Origin: Lates calcarifer
Lineage: Eukaryota > Chordata > Actinopteri > Centropomidae
Assembly (NCBI RefSeq): GCF_001640805.2
Contig: NC_066836.1
Coordinates: 3,994,892-4,058,891 of the forward strand
DNA: 64,000 nt
Direction: 5' to 3'
How positions within the stretch are numbered: position 1 is the first letter of the stretch; the number at the start of each line of letters is the position of its first letter. Below the pieces are notes generated by a model, which saw only the letters and a program-made list of their open reading frames with translations, ran no database searches and was not told the DNA's origin. A program made the translations under genes and the position numbers. Positions 24,725 through 64,000 of the stretch are shown here, in pieces.

Positions 24725-25221
24725 TTTAAGATGAACCATCCCAGCGATAGGCTGCTTCACCCAGAGTGTGTGAAGGAGAGGTATCGCAGGTCCTTCCTTC
24801 CTGCTGCTGTCAGACTCTACAACCAGCACTGCTCCTAGTTTTCACCACATACTCAATGCACCATTTTCACTAGGTTTTTTCTGCACTTTAATTAATCCAA
24901 ACAGCTGCTACCAGTCACTCACTGTGTGCAATTCCATTTCAAAATGTGCAATATCTGTATTTAGTTCATTTTCTGTCTATGTATAAAGTCGTATATTGCT
25001 CTTCTGTTAATATTTTTTATTACATTGTCATGTTTATACTGTTGTGTATATTTTTTATAGCCTTATCTTGTTTTTATTTTTGCCCTTACTTGTATTTATG
25101 TCTCTCTAACTTTTTCAATCACTTATGCTGCTGCAACAATGTAAATTTCCCCATTGTGGGACTAATAAAGGATTATCTTATCTTATCTTATCTTATCTTA
25201 TCTTATCTTATCTTATCTTAT
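24725..25221 (+). mobile_element. 5'-truncated LINE with (TTATC)n tail
   Basis: Begins inside the end of a reverse-transcriptase ORF: about 34 codons reading MNHPSDRLLHPECVKERYRR then SFLPAAVRLYNQHCS and a stop. A 'RR.F.P.A.RL.N' ending is typical of the C-terminus of fish LINE (Rex1/CR1/L2-like) proteins. It continues through an AT-rich 3' UTR to TTTCCCCATTGTGGGACTAA, TAAAGGATTATC and about nine TTATC repeats. It is truncated at the 5' side as usual for LINE insertions. Confidence 0.75.
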
Positions 25222-27452
25222 CCTGCCTGTGGGCAGTGGTGGAAAATAACTAAGTACTGTACTTAAAGAACAAACTTGAGCTGCTAGTAGTTTATGTGTG
25301 TATTTCTATTTTATGCTGCCACTACTATCTACAAAGCATTCATCAATTATTTATTAACAATTTAGAGAAAATCTGATTTCAAATCTGATCTGAAACAGAC
25401 AAATGTCACATTAAAGTGAAATGTAATCATTCTATCAAAATCTGACTTCATGGGAACATCTGTTTCAGAAGCATAAGCATCAATTATGTGCCATTATTGC
25501 ACACAGTGGATTCCTGTTTATCACCTCAGCCTGACTGTGATGCTTTACACTAAATGATACCAAAGGGATGAAAGAGAGGAAGAAGATTAACACTGGTGAG
25601 TTTAGCTTTTTCAAGATGGAGCACTGCATCACAGATGTTTTCTTTTTCTCTCCTTAGGTTTCATTTTGTCTCTTCAAATGTGGAGAAGATTTCTCACTAA
25701 TGTCCACGTGACTGCTGAATATCAATTAGGAAGTCAGGGTTAAGGTCTAGGTCTTGTTGCAGCAGCCAAACTGCGATACAGGCCGTTTTCTGGTGCTATT
25801 TTCTGTTTATTGATTAAACCATTGACCACCTCGCCTGGTGCAGCTTTAAACACGCTCTATATATTCCAACAAGTCAAGTCAGTTTAATTTGTGCTGCCTT
25901 TAATCAAGGCTGTAGTCTCACAACACTTCAACAACGCCTACGTTATGAAACAATAAATGAAAACAAGGATAGCGATGCTTTCTACAACTGAAATCTGCCC
26001 GGTGGGGAAATTAAACTGCAGCTGTCAGCTCTATCTCAGCTCTGCTGCTCCCTGTGAACAAAAACAAATAAATACAGAAAACATATCTTAAGTTAAATGG
26101 ATCTATTTTGAAAATACATTATTCATATTCCCTTTAGTAGACACTAAACTGGCTTTAAGTGATGGCTAGAAAAAATTTCTCTTGCCTCGTTGGGTGAATA
26201 CATTGCCCTTTTAAAGCAGGGCTGGGCTGACACTAATGATTCCTGCAGCACTTGACCATAATCTACTTTACTCTGCTGTAGGTTTGACGTGTAAATCGCA
26301 CTGCCACAACAGAACAAAAAAGCGGTGTTTACCTCAAAGATTTGTCGTCATATTTACAGAGTTTATTTCCTGTGTAGCTCGGCTCGGTAAAACTGTTTTC
26401 TGAGCGTCTTATCGGGCAGCAAAACACACAACAGATGTCACGGTAATGCTGTCTATCCTCACCCTGCCAGGCTACTGTCAAAGCATCTTTGTCCTTCTGC
26501 CTGTTACCTGGATTAACGGTAAATTGAAGCTAAATTGAACAATATACGCTGCTGCTGGTGCTATCAGTGTCATTTCACATTGACTCTGAGAAACCCGTTT
26601 AATCTTTTGACACCGGTGTGAAAAAAAAAAAAGCTGAAGAAGTTGAAGAGAGACAGGCAATGACAATGACTGAGAAATAGTGCAGCAAACTGCAAATGGA
26701 AAAAAAAGAGAGAAAGAAAGAAAAACAGAGACGGTAATTTGCGAGAGAATGATATGGAGGCCCCCGCTGAGCAGAAAATAGCTTACCATCTCTGTGAGAT
26801 AACAACATATAGGAGGCTTCTGTAAATGTCAGCCTGTAGGCGTGTGTAATGGGAGGTGTGCCACGGGGTAAATGAGCGACTTTAGCAGGTGAAAGCTTCA
26901 TGATATCAACTGTAATGAGGCAGCTTAGAGGTGATACCTGAAGGGAAATAGAAACTTCCTCCTGGGGTAATTATGTGTGATTGAAAACACAGGCAATTTT
27001 CATAACCATCGTAAAAACTTAGAAACTGAGTTGGGCACGTTGCATATCACCTCAGAGTCTGAATCATTTAGAGGGGAACATGAGAAAATTGGCAGGTGGA
27101 GGAATCTTCTCTGAATTATATTACATTATAACAGAGCTGAGGGAGGTGATGCATTAAGTAAACTGAGGCTGCAAACAACAAATCCGTGCTTCTTACAGCA
27201 GAGAAGTGGTTTCTTTAAACTGAAAAGTTTGCTTCTATCACAGACAAATAAGGCTGCTGTAATTTTATTCTTTAAATGTCTTAAAAAAATCATCCAAAAT
27301 ATATTTTCTGTGTTGCACAGGACACAAGACTTATCTGTGGAGACCAAATATAGAAGAATAATCAATACCAACAGACTTCAAGGTTGAAAGTTTGGGTTTG
27401 ACATGTCAATACAGAAAAGTTTGATTTGAAGGTTTTGTTTCTATTTGTTTTT
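25222..27452. other. Intergenic, no gene seen
   Basis: No recognisable exon. Overlapping minus-strand frames at 26478-26901 are phenylalanine and serine rich because of a pyrimidine-rich stretch and are judged spurious. Confidence 0.35.
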
Positions 27453-27834
27453 ACTGCTGCCAAATGTGGTTTCTTGTTGGGAGCAGGTGGTGGTGATGGT
27501 TGTTTGGAAAGAGCTTCAGCCATTGTTGCTTTTACAAAACAAGAGGTTAAAATACACTCTCTGAGCAGCGCTACGTCCTCAGAGCAGACTGGACGCTACA
27601 ATGAGGTGCTATTGGAAAGTAATGAGATTGGCTAGCATGCTAACTTCAGTAGAAAAGGCAAGTGATAGAAATAGAAGCAAAACATTGGTGTTTCTTTCCA
27701 CTGCTGGAGACAGCTCTTGAGGAGTAAAGGAATTAAGTTAACTCTAAAATCTCTTCTGGACTGGTGAGTAAACAGCTGTTAATGCTAACGTTGGCCATGT
27801 AGCATTAGCAAAACTTACAAATAGCTCCTTTAAT
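27453..27834 (+). mobile_element. MITE family A, copy 2
   Basis: Collinear with 22728-23094: TGGTTTCTTG, GGTGGTGATGGTTG, AGAGCTTCAGCCATTG, CAGACTGGACGCTACAATG, GCTAGCATGCTAACTTCAG, GACAGCTCTTGAGGAGTAAA and a right end TAATGCTAACGTTGGCC..CCTTTAA. About 370 bases, no open frame. Confidence 0.7.
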
Positions 27835-30692
27835 CTGTGGCTACAAGTATAGAGGTGTAACAGCACCCAATTCCCAACATACCAAATAAAACAACATGGC
27901 TCAGTTACTGAAAGTTGTTTCCATTACCATACTGATGATGGAATCCAAACACTATTAAATATTAAAGGTCTTAGTAAGCTTCAAAATAGTCAGTACAAAG
28001 CATATTGAAGCCTTTAAAATATATCAGGCAGTGCTGATTAGATAAATTCATCCCTGCTCAGGGTATCTGTCAAGGTGTTTTCTGATAAAAATAAATAGAT
28101 AAAATCAATAATCATTGCTTTGTCAAGTAAGATTAACTGACTAGCTGATCTCACAGCAACAAGAATGGATTTTCAGAAGTTTTGCGTGCAGTTTAACGTA
28201 AGTTCTAGCTGTGAAATATTCGTCAGACTTTGTTAAAAGTGTATGAGGATGGAAGATAAAGGACAGAAGACAGAAACAGGAAGGTAGAAGGCAATGAAAA
28301 GTAAGGAGAGCGATAGCTTAAATGGAGCAGAAGTTCTCTGGGTCTGCTGACAATATTTATCAGATTGCTCTACAGTCTCGCAGTCCGGGTTTAAGAGCAC
28401 CTTGACTCTTCCCACCTTTCCCTCTTAATAGGAGATAACACTGGTCTAATCTCTAATGGAAAAATAACAGTCCCCGGAGAAACAGAGCTAATCTGTAACA
28501 GAAATAACAGCAGTGGAGGACAACTTTTTAAACATGGCTGTCTGCGGACGACGTGTACTTTTAAAGGATTATCCTCACACTCATCAACTTCTCCCTCCCA
28601 AACACATTTCCAGCCTCTCCTCTCTGTCTGCCTCCACACAGAGGAGTCAGCGTTCACCCTGATACATACCAGTTATCAGGGCAAAGCCACCACACAGCCT
28701 CGCTATCCAGGAATAAATTGATTTTCAAAAGACATTTTTCAGTTTCACCTCTGCACGGAGGAGGAGGCTGATGCAGGCATTCAACACAGCAGAAATCAGA
28801 CGACCTTGACTATTAATTAAGATCTTCTGTCTCCTAAAAACCCTGCAAGCTTTAAATCCTTCTGATAAGAAGGTGAAGATGAAAATCTGACAGGCCGTAA
28901 AGACATAGATGATTTGGAGTTGATGCTCTGTTGATTAAATCTTCAGGTTTATGCAGCAAAGGCTCAGAAAATAAATAAATAAATTCAGAATACTCATGTT
29001 TACTTATATTTCCTGTGTGCAGCATCGTTGTCGCATTATTGACATTTCCCTGACAAGCAAAACAAATCTTTCATATCTGCGATGTGCCCAGGTCCATTTC
29101 AGCTGGGAGTCTTCACCTCCTCCTCTCTCCCCGTGAACTATTTCAAAGTTTCACCTTGTACTTTGTGACTAAAGAAAATGGAGCCACATGAAAGACCTCG
29201 TCTGCTCAGCTGGAAAACTCAGAGTCACATTCCTGGGCTGAAATGCATGGAACATTTCTCCTGAGCAACACCTGTCTCCAAAACAGTTCAACTTTTCAGG
29301 AGACACATCGCAGATCACCTGTGAAACTACAACAGGAGAGCCAACAGGTGATGAAGCATACAGGAAACCCATCTGCATTCCTGCTCTCGTTCAGGTCCCC
29401 ACAGCTTTAACTGGAGCTGGGGTGGCGCAGGTTTCATTTCCAACTAATCACCTCAGCAGGTGACGTCCCCCGATGATTCCTTCCCCTCTGCGCGAAGGAG
29501 TGAAGTCTTTGTTTGGAACGAATACGCTCCAATACTCTCATCAGCAAACTGGAGCACAAAATGGCACATGCCGACAGCTTGTGCTGCAAGTAAAGAAAAC
29601 ACCATGGTGAGGAGGCCTGGTAGGTGTAGTAGGTTTGTGTCCAAAAAGTTCACAACAAGTCGTGAAAAGATTAAACCCAACCATGGCATCACCTCTCCTG
29701 CTGTTGTTATTTCACTCTTGACCATTGGGAACAATATAATCCAGGCTCAGAGGTCAATCTATTGTCTTTCCACCACACAACACTGTCAGGGATAAAGAGA
29801 GCGTCTTCTTGATTGCTAATTGGTCGTAATGAGCTGCTGAGTCAAAGCTCCCGTGTCAAACGTTTGACCTTGTAACTTGAAAGGCTCAGAAATGAAAATG
29901 AACTGAAATGAAGTGCGTTCATTAGATCAGTAGCGGTGGACTGACTCTGCTCTCGCCTGCATGTTGTAGGTGGGCTGACGATGAGCAGGACCAACTCTTG
30001 TCATCTAATTACTCATCTGACTGAATTCAGACTCCACAATGAGAAACAGACTCCACAGCCGCTCAGATTATAAACTGTAGGTGGGCTGGATAATTACCAG
30101 CGGCCCTCTATGGGAGAAAGAGAGCTCTTCCATCCTTTTCCATCCTCATGACAAAACAAAAAGATGAACCAGAGAGAAACTTGACGGAAGTTTTCATAAG
30201 CTAACATCATCTTCTCCTGCCTGTTCTCTGTGAGCTTTGTGATGCCTACACGGCAAGCAGAAGACAAATTACCTGATAAATGACAGTTTGAGTAGATGAC
30301 TGAATCTGATATGACACCAGAGGTCTGGGTTTTGTTTAGGGTCACTTGTGCTGCTACAGTTCTATCCCGCTGCCATTCACACAGATTAGAAGATGGATAA
30401 ACAAAAAGAAACTCTTATATAGCAGAACTCAAAAGAGTCCAAATCGTTGGTCTCGACTTTGCAAATGGCCCCTAAAAAACTGCAAATATCTTGGTGAGTG
30501 TAAACAATAAACTCCTTCAAACAACATCCTCAATGTTACTAAAACAAAATAAACATTGGACTCTCTCAGTGAATGTAAGGATCATATGGATTTATGTTAT
30601 GGCTTACATCTTTATTGATATTTTTAAAAACTTAAAAGAAATACAGAACCCGGGAGGAGAGAGAGAAAAAACTCTAAAGGTTGGAAAAAAGT
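27835..30692. other. Intergenic, no gene seen
   Basis: At 29453-29795 both strands hold frames of over 90 codons. The minus frame includes a hydrophobic stretch (LLTMVFSLLAAQAVG), but there are no splice or family signals. Nothing else is recognisable. Confidence 0.35.
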
Positions 30693-30930
30693 ACTTTGTG
30701 AGATCTCACAAAACTTTCTCACGATCTCGCAAAAGTACATCTTGTGAAATCTCGAGAAATTTTTGTGAGATCTCTGGAAACTTTTGCAAGATCTTGAGAA
30801 ACTTTAGCGAGATCCTGATAAACTTTTCCCAAAAGATCTCAGGAAAGAGATTTTCTCAAGATCATGCTTAACTTTTGTGAGATCTTAAGAAACTTTTTTG
30901 AGAAACTTCTGCGATATTTCGCAAAACATC
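30693..30930. repeat. Degenerate minisatellite of AACTTTTGYGAGATCT units
   Basis: About 240 bases in which variants of GTGAGATCTCGAGAAACTTT recur roughly every 20-28 bases, each centred on an (A)GATCT(C) palindrome. The plus-strand frame through it reads as repeated RNFCEISG / RNFSEIL blocks, so the open frame at 30491-30871 is a repeat effect rather than a gene. Confidence 0.75.
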
Positions 30931-33900
30931 ATCTTTTTATTTTCTTCAACCGTAAGTTTTTTTTCCCCTCTATGTACGCTCCTGGGCTCCGTAAAGAAAT
31001 CATGTTTTGTCCACCATTTTGGAATAGCAGCTGGCTCAATACCCATCAGTTTTCATCAGTGGAGCTGAAGCTTAAATTTTAACCCAAAGATTTTCTATGT
31101 ACAAGCTTGTACCTTCAAAAGAATTATTTTATAATGAAGCTGTCAGATCTTTTTTCCCCCTGTTTAAACAGGAGAAGTTTCTTACTCTTTAGCTCATCAT
31201 CAGGGGAACCCAACATGTTGCCTCCCACCTCACTATACAGCAGTGTTTCCAGGAGTTATTTCAAAGTAAAAGCTTTTTTCTCATTAAGTGGTTGTGTTGG
31301 TTTGTCTACCCACTGTAGCTACAGGTAATTATGAGTAATTACTCAGCCCACCTACACTGAAGAGGAACACCAGAGAATGATTTGATTAAATCAGCCTTTA
31401 AAGAAGGAGCTGACGGACCCTGAATTCTATTAGACCTCTCGATACTTGGTGTTATATAACAGAGGAGAATCATTTTCAACAGTCACTGAAACAGGGAGAC
31501 TGACTGAGCAATAACTGTACTGAATACACTGTGCTGTTGAAGCTGTTTCTGTGAAGACACCAGGCTGTGTGTCGAGGTTTAAAACTCTCAAGTGATTTTA
31601 TTTGTCCTGCTAATCTCATTACTTCCTCGTGTAAAAGCAGATTTTAATCTTAATCTTTGGTGAATTTGATTTGATTACAGAACCAGTGGCTGCTGCTGAA
31701 TAAAAAAATCACTTCCCACAGCAAAGTGAATGTAGTAACAGGAGATCTTTGAATTACATGAATTTCCATGAATATGAAACTCACGAATGAAAGGTGTGAA
31801 CACGTGTACGATGATGAGCGAGCAGAGTCCTCTTATTGGGGAAACAACGGGAAGTACAACACTGTCATCTGCATCATCTGATCGAGAGAAGAAGAGCTGC
31901 AGACCAGCGAGAGAGCATCATCTATAATAATATAATCATAATAAATGTTCTTATTATATTTTTTATTAATCTGAATCTGTAAAGTAACTACTAACTTACT
32001 GTCAGATAAATGTAACAGAGAAAATGTGTTTTTGCATTTTTAAATCCTGAAACACACATTTTTCAGTAGTATTTAGACAATTTTTTTTAACAGTAGTTAA
32101 CAGAAAAATCTCACCTCAAAGTCCGTTTAGTAGCTGTTCTGGTGCTTTCGATCACATCACATGATGTTCATCAGTTGCCAGGTGTCAGGTGTGTTTTACA
32201 CTGAGGACTGAAATTCATCATGTGGTCATAAAGGTTATCATTTTTATGTTTTGTATCATTGTAATCATGAGATAATCATTGTTTCTTTGTCAGTTACTTA
32301 CCATTATCAGCCATTATACATTTATTGTTATATTCTGTTTACACAAGATTACCACAACATAACTTCTCAATATTTTTATCGGAGGACCATAAGGATGCAT
32401 GGCCATAAGGCATAATTAACGACATAACTAAATCATCACAAGAAAACAAAACACTGCCTGGTTCAGCTGCTCTCATCAGCATTCGGATCTGTCCCGCTAA
32501 AATCACGCTCGCCCCTCTGTCATCTCAACAACCACTAACACAACTGGACACAGCTGTAATTACAGCTTTTAAAGCTGCTGTTTACATGGCTGAGAAGACG
32601 TAGAGGTGGATAATTGAGGGATTTAAGTCAACAGAACAGTCAACATGCCAACTGGAGGAGAAAACAGAGGCGGAAATTAATCCACTGTAATGGATGTTGG
32701 AGGTGTCAGATCTCAGGGGTCATTTCACTGAACATCTGGCTTTATTATTTCCGATTTATGTGACTTACAGATGAAACTTGACCTCTCCTGTTCAGCAGAA
32801 ACAAAGAAAAGCAAAGCAAACAGACTCCATTAAAGCCTGAATTATTCATCTGCGCACATGTATCGCTGTAGTAACTCGGGGCGACACATCGTCCTGCATC
32901 TGCTCAATCCATCGACTTTTGTAGCACGGCTGTAAAACAAGACGACGTTACTGTGAATTTACTTTATATCCACATACATTCTCTCACATCCACCTTAAGC
33001 TACGACCAGCGTCACAGAGAAGGAAAAACATCTACGGAGGAAAAATATCCAGTTTAAAGAGGTGCACATATTGTACAGTATGTCATTAGTCTTGATGGAA
33101 AAAGGAGAACGCACAGACATTTACAGCGTAATGTTAACACAACCAAAGGAGAACAAATCAGAGATTCATACAGTATAATCCAATGAGCTGCATTGATGTC
33201 AGATGAAATGTGGAGATTCAGCACATCAAAGGTTTGTCAAATGTTAAATTAGAAGCTTTACAACTCAAAAATCTGTTTGCTGCTTGGCTGACAGCAGAGT
33301 GGGACAAATGCTCCACTGGTATTTATCATCCTAAATTAACATAACAACACTGTGTTGGCCGTAGAGATTAGCTGATCCTTATAACGTTGGCGTCTCCCTC
33401 AGAGTCTTTGATATCACTGATGATGCTGAAGACGTCAGTTATCAGCTCCACATCTCGACTCTGATCACGACAAATGAGCGGAGATTTAAATGAACCAAAC
33501 AGGGATCACCGATCAGAGGCAGTCGAATCATCTCGTAACCTCGGGTGCCTGAATGTTTAAACAGGCGATGGGGCTAAGTGGCGAGAATCACTTTGACATC
33601 CTCCGCTCCTGGATGCTTCCCAGCTCCACGTATTTCCCTCATGTCTGATCTGCAGAGTGTTCAGAGCCATCACATCACACATCACATCAGTAGTGAAGGA
33701 TGTGTATCCTCCCACTCCACGGTTTGAAGGAGCAAACATAAAAGATGTAAATGTATGTAAATTGTTGGGGTAGTTGACGGGGGAGTCTTTGCTACGAGCT
33801 AGCTTCATCTACTGTAAAAAACTACTTTAAAATACTTTAAAAATGAAAATTTTCTTTCATGTTGTGGAGTCATGTCAACTTTCGACATGTAAATGTAGAA

Positions 33901-35168
33901 CATTTAGAATGAAAATGAAAAACAGGATTGAAAAAAAATTATCATTATTTATTTTCTTCAAACAGGATTTTGTCTATAATGAAACAACCAGATTATGAGT
34001 AGAGTCTGTATATTTCTATGGCAGGTCACTCACACTCACAACATCACTGTTATTCACCAACACTATAGGTACACTGATAACACCTCAACTTTAAAGCAGT
34101 GCATCGTCAGAGAGAAACTACACCACTGTCTGTCAAAATATTCACTCCAACAAGGATGAGGCTGAGGTTACTCTGTTTTTCTTACTGTCAACAAATCCCA
34201 AATTCAGCAATGTATTAGTCATAAGCCCATTAATTATTAATAAAAGAAACATTCAATAATTTCCTAAAACACCTGGGCACTGTGTTTTTTACTAAAAGAG
34301 GAAGAATTAATGCTTCTGTTAGGGACTATTTGCAGCTGTGGATGAATACACAATTTGGGCTCTAATAAATATTTCCAGCAGCAGGATGGTGTATGTGGGA
34401 TTGACTTTAAAAAATACAGCAAGTGTGTATTGTATTAGTGGGAGCAATTTACTCTTTGTTTTACTCTTCTTAATGGAAGTTGGTGACAATAAGCAAACTG
34501 CAGACTATAATCAGCCTTACAGCCTAGTCAAACCAGAATTGTACTCGCAAATTTTGGTTGTTAACCAATAACACGCGCTGACAAAATGGGGGAGGCTATG
34601 TAGCTTTTTAGTTGCGTTATTAGCTACCTTTGAGATTTATTAAAAGGAATAGTTTGTAGGCAGTTCTGAGACAGAATTGTACAGATACATCTTTTGAATT
34701 ATCTGGGTGAACTTACTGTATCATTAGCAACTAAGCTAACGTGTTTGCTAGCTAACATTTAGCAAGTAGTAAGTTTATTAGCCCCCGCCCCCTTCAATGA
34801 CTCTTCATTGAATGAAAAGATATTAAGTCCTAAAAAATATCAGGATGAGTACTCTGCACAATGCTTAAAAAATAGAAAAGCTCTGACACTCACTGTGACT
34901 GACTAGTGCTAGCGTATCCCAGCTAGCTAGCATGTTGGCAGTTAGCTCATCAGTCACAGCAGTTTGTCAAAAAGCCCAGTGATTAATCCCAATGCCACCA
35001 AGCCTCTAGACCCAAATATTTCATGAAGACATGTGATATAATTTTGTTGTATTACTTCCTGGTGTGACTAGGCCTTCATCCTTTAAATATGAAAGATTAC
35101 AGTAGAGAATAAAGCAGCTTCAAATGTAAAGTGTTGTAATATTCTTGTTCTGTTGCCTGAAAATAGTT
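30931..35168. other. Intergenic, no gene seen
   Basis: AT-rich sequence with scattered short frames, none with recognisable motifs or convincing splice context. A GCTAGCTAGCATG-type phrase near 34920 is too short to assign. Confidence 0.35.
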
Positions 35169-35213
35169 TGAAAAAAAAACACCCCCCCCCCCCAAAAAAA
35201 AAAAAAAAAAAAA
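35169..35213. repeat. Homopolymer cluster A9-C-A-C12-A20
   Basis: A run of A, a run of about 12 C and a run of about 20 A lie back to back. Such clusters are prone to slippage and assembly error, so the exact lengths are doubtful. Confidence 0.85.
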
Positions 35214-37281
35214 GTTGTTCACAGTGACACTACGCAGAGGTTTAAGGTCAAACATCTGTTTCCTTGCTGGTTTGCACATTCTCAGTGGACACTGAAAAAA
35301 CATTCATCTCTGGATCTTGATGAACATATTATTTTGCTGCATTGTCATGCAGCTGTCTCCTCCAGCTGTGCTCAATCTGCAAGATTATCTTGCAGTCAGA
35401 GTTACCAGTTCAGTTCCTCTCCGTAATCACTGCACTGCAGTCAGTTCCTTCTGCAGAATGGACAGTCACTACTCCTTCTTCAAAGAATTTAAGTGTCTGG
35501 AATCAAGGATGTGACAAAGACAACAATGTGTGGCCTCAGCTGTTATGAGCTGGGGGGGGGGGGAGAAAACACAAACAGAAAGATGAATAATGCACTTTGA
35601 AGTTTTAGCAACTTTTGTCATTAAAATCCCATCAGTGATTTGGGGTCTCGCAGAGAGACGGTGGTGTGTGTTTGATAAACAGCTGCTGTCGATCCTCTTT
35701 CTGCTTCTCGAGCTGAATTAACACATGGAGGGATTTGCTTCATTTTCAGTGTTGATATCAGAATGTGTTGTTATTACATCTGTGTCTGCCTGACACTATT
35801 TCTCCTGGATTATCTCTCTTTCTCAGTCTGATCATCTCGCTGCTTACTATCGAGTTACAATCCACCTGTCAGACCGAGGCAGATTAGCATTTCAAAAACA
35901 CATTAACTGTCTCTGCGTGCAGTGTACGAGGTGACAGACAGTTACAGAGCCTCTGCTGCTGTCAGTGTTAAAAGCTTTACTGTTCAGAAACATTTAAAGA
36001 GCCGGGAGAGGAAGCTCCCAGAAGGCGGCATGCAGCAGGGGAGGAGAAAACCTTTATGTCAGAGCGAACAACCTGTTTCTGAGGAGCTTGCAAACTATAA
36101 GAAACTAAAATAAGCTCAATGCTCATGTATGTATTTTTGTTCCCTGCTCTTTGTTGTGCTTTCAAGTTATGATGGAAAGAAGCAACGAGAGAAAAGAGCT
36201 TTAGTAAGAGGAAGAGACAAAAAAAGACGGATAAAAATGGAAATGAAGCGGAAAATCAATCCCTACTGTATAAAAGTCTCTAAGTCTCTCAACCAGGAGC
36301 CGCCAGCCCTGCAGTGCACCACTTCTCAAACAGTACAAATGCACAATGTGCTCATGGCAATGTGCATGACTGGAGTGAGTAAGACTGCGCTGACTTTGAA
36401 GATGCCACTTGTTAACACCAAAGTTCTGTGGTAGCTCACTGTTGCTGGAAGAAAATCAATCATGAAAATGTTTAATTCATGTGCTGACTGGAGTTAGAAA
36501 ATCATCAAAAACACCTCCTGGTACTTGATGGACGTACACCGGCTGCAGGGACTCTGACAATACTTTCTAACTGTCCAAGTGGACGAGTGCACACAGGTTT
36601 CCCTCAAGCAGGTTTTCGAGGCTTTACGGCCTCTAAAGAGTGCATACTGTCATTCCCCCAAAGCTCTACACACAACAAAAGAGCATTACACATGAGCAAA
36701 ACCACCAAACACCTAGCTCTTACTGAAGTACTCCTCCTGAGGGGAGTAATTAAGGGTAAGAAGTTTACACATCCTTTAAATAAACAATCATACATCATCC
36801 GCATAGAAAAGTGCATCATCCGCATAGAAGTGCATAAGCTGAACGACTCCAGTCACCCTGCACCTTGATTCACTGCAACAAGGAAATAAAGTTGTGCTTG
36901 AATACTCTAAATAAATCCATACAACAATATCAGTTCCCTTTTCAAACTTTTCAATATGACAGAGTGACATTAGCTAGAGATTGTAGTAGACATGACTCCG
37001 ACATTTACATTTTTTGAATATTTACAATTTCTGAAACAAGGATATCAACACCTCATGAGTCCAGCACTGCTTGTATCAGTATATACACACTATACAGTAA
37101 AAGTTGTTTGTGTTGTTCTGTTTTTTTGCTTTCCATATTTTGTAGGGCCACTCATGCCCAGTGAAGTCTCAAGTGGCTCTGAGTGCAGTGTAAAGTCCTG
37201 ATGAGTGGCAGGACATCCCCCACCTCGTCTTCAACCCCCCCCCAAAAAAAATCCAGTTCACCCGGTCATCAAACCACCAGT
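35214..37281. other. Downstream flank and possible 3' UTR of the CNTNAP gene
   Basis: The CNTNAP stop is at 37282, so its 3' UTR must start here and run towards lower coordinates. I see no AATAAA on the minus strand within about 700 bases of the stop; an ATTAAA on that strand lies near 36470. A short direct repeat (CATCATCCGCATAGAA) sits at about 36793-36830. No other gene is seen. Confidence 0.35.

Positions 37282-64000
<26,719 letters not shown>

Noticed and set aside
24725..25221. Protein-coding gene at the frame 24946-25266
   Set aside because: The frame lies in the 3' UTR and TTATC tail of a truncated LINE; the repeated LILSY residues come from the tail.

Overview
The window looks like teleost fish genomic DNA. 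It is AT-rich, has short exons with GT..AG introns, many dispersed repeats of kinds common in percomorph fish, LINE tails, microsatellites and minisatellites. There is no bacterial gene organisation. Most open frames are chance frames in introns, intergenic DNA or repeats.

Right part (37.3-64.0 kb, minus strand): the 3' half of a contactin-associated protein (CASPR/Neurexin-IV, CNTNAP) gene. Eleven exons join in phase with canonical splice sites. They encode about 617 residues: the end of the fibrinogen-like region, a laminin G domain, an EGF-like domain, the last laminin G domain, one membrane helix and a short cytoplasmic tail ending in EYFI. The 5' half lies beyond base 64000. The tail fits the CNTNAP3/4/5 branch better than CNTNAP1 or CNTNAP2, with a lean towards CNTNAP5, but the paralogue cannot be fixed by eye. 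The introns carry MITE-like elements, a perfect hairpin, a degenerate tandem array, LINE tails and a polypyrimidine tract of about 600 bases next to one acceptor.

Left part (1.9-6.4 kb, minus strand): a probable small four-exon transcription unit with phase-compatible splice sites and a poly(A) signal. It encodes an unrecognised 124-residue product. In another frame its second exon resembles the YqaJ exonuclease domain that is expanded in fish genomes, broken by one TGA. The last intron holds a minisatellite of about 1.2 kb, and a 1.3 kb minisatellite built around TTAGGG telomere-type cores lies just downstream of the unit.

Middle (6.4-37.3 kb): no recognisable gene. It holds LINE relics, several copies of a TIR-type MITE family, degraded DNA-transposon pieces, a degenerate minisatellite and one orphan exon-like segment at 22.0-22.2 kb. 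I found no CRISPR array, tRNA, rRNA or complete autonomous transposon. The most unusual items are the telomere-core minisatellite beside the YqaJ-like gene remnant, the tandem splice donors in the CNTNAP gene and the very long polypyrimidine tract.
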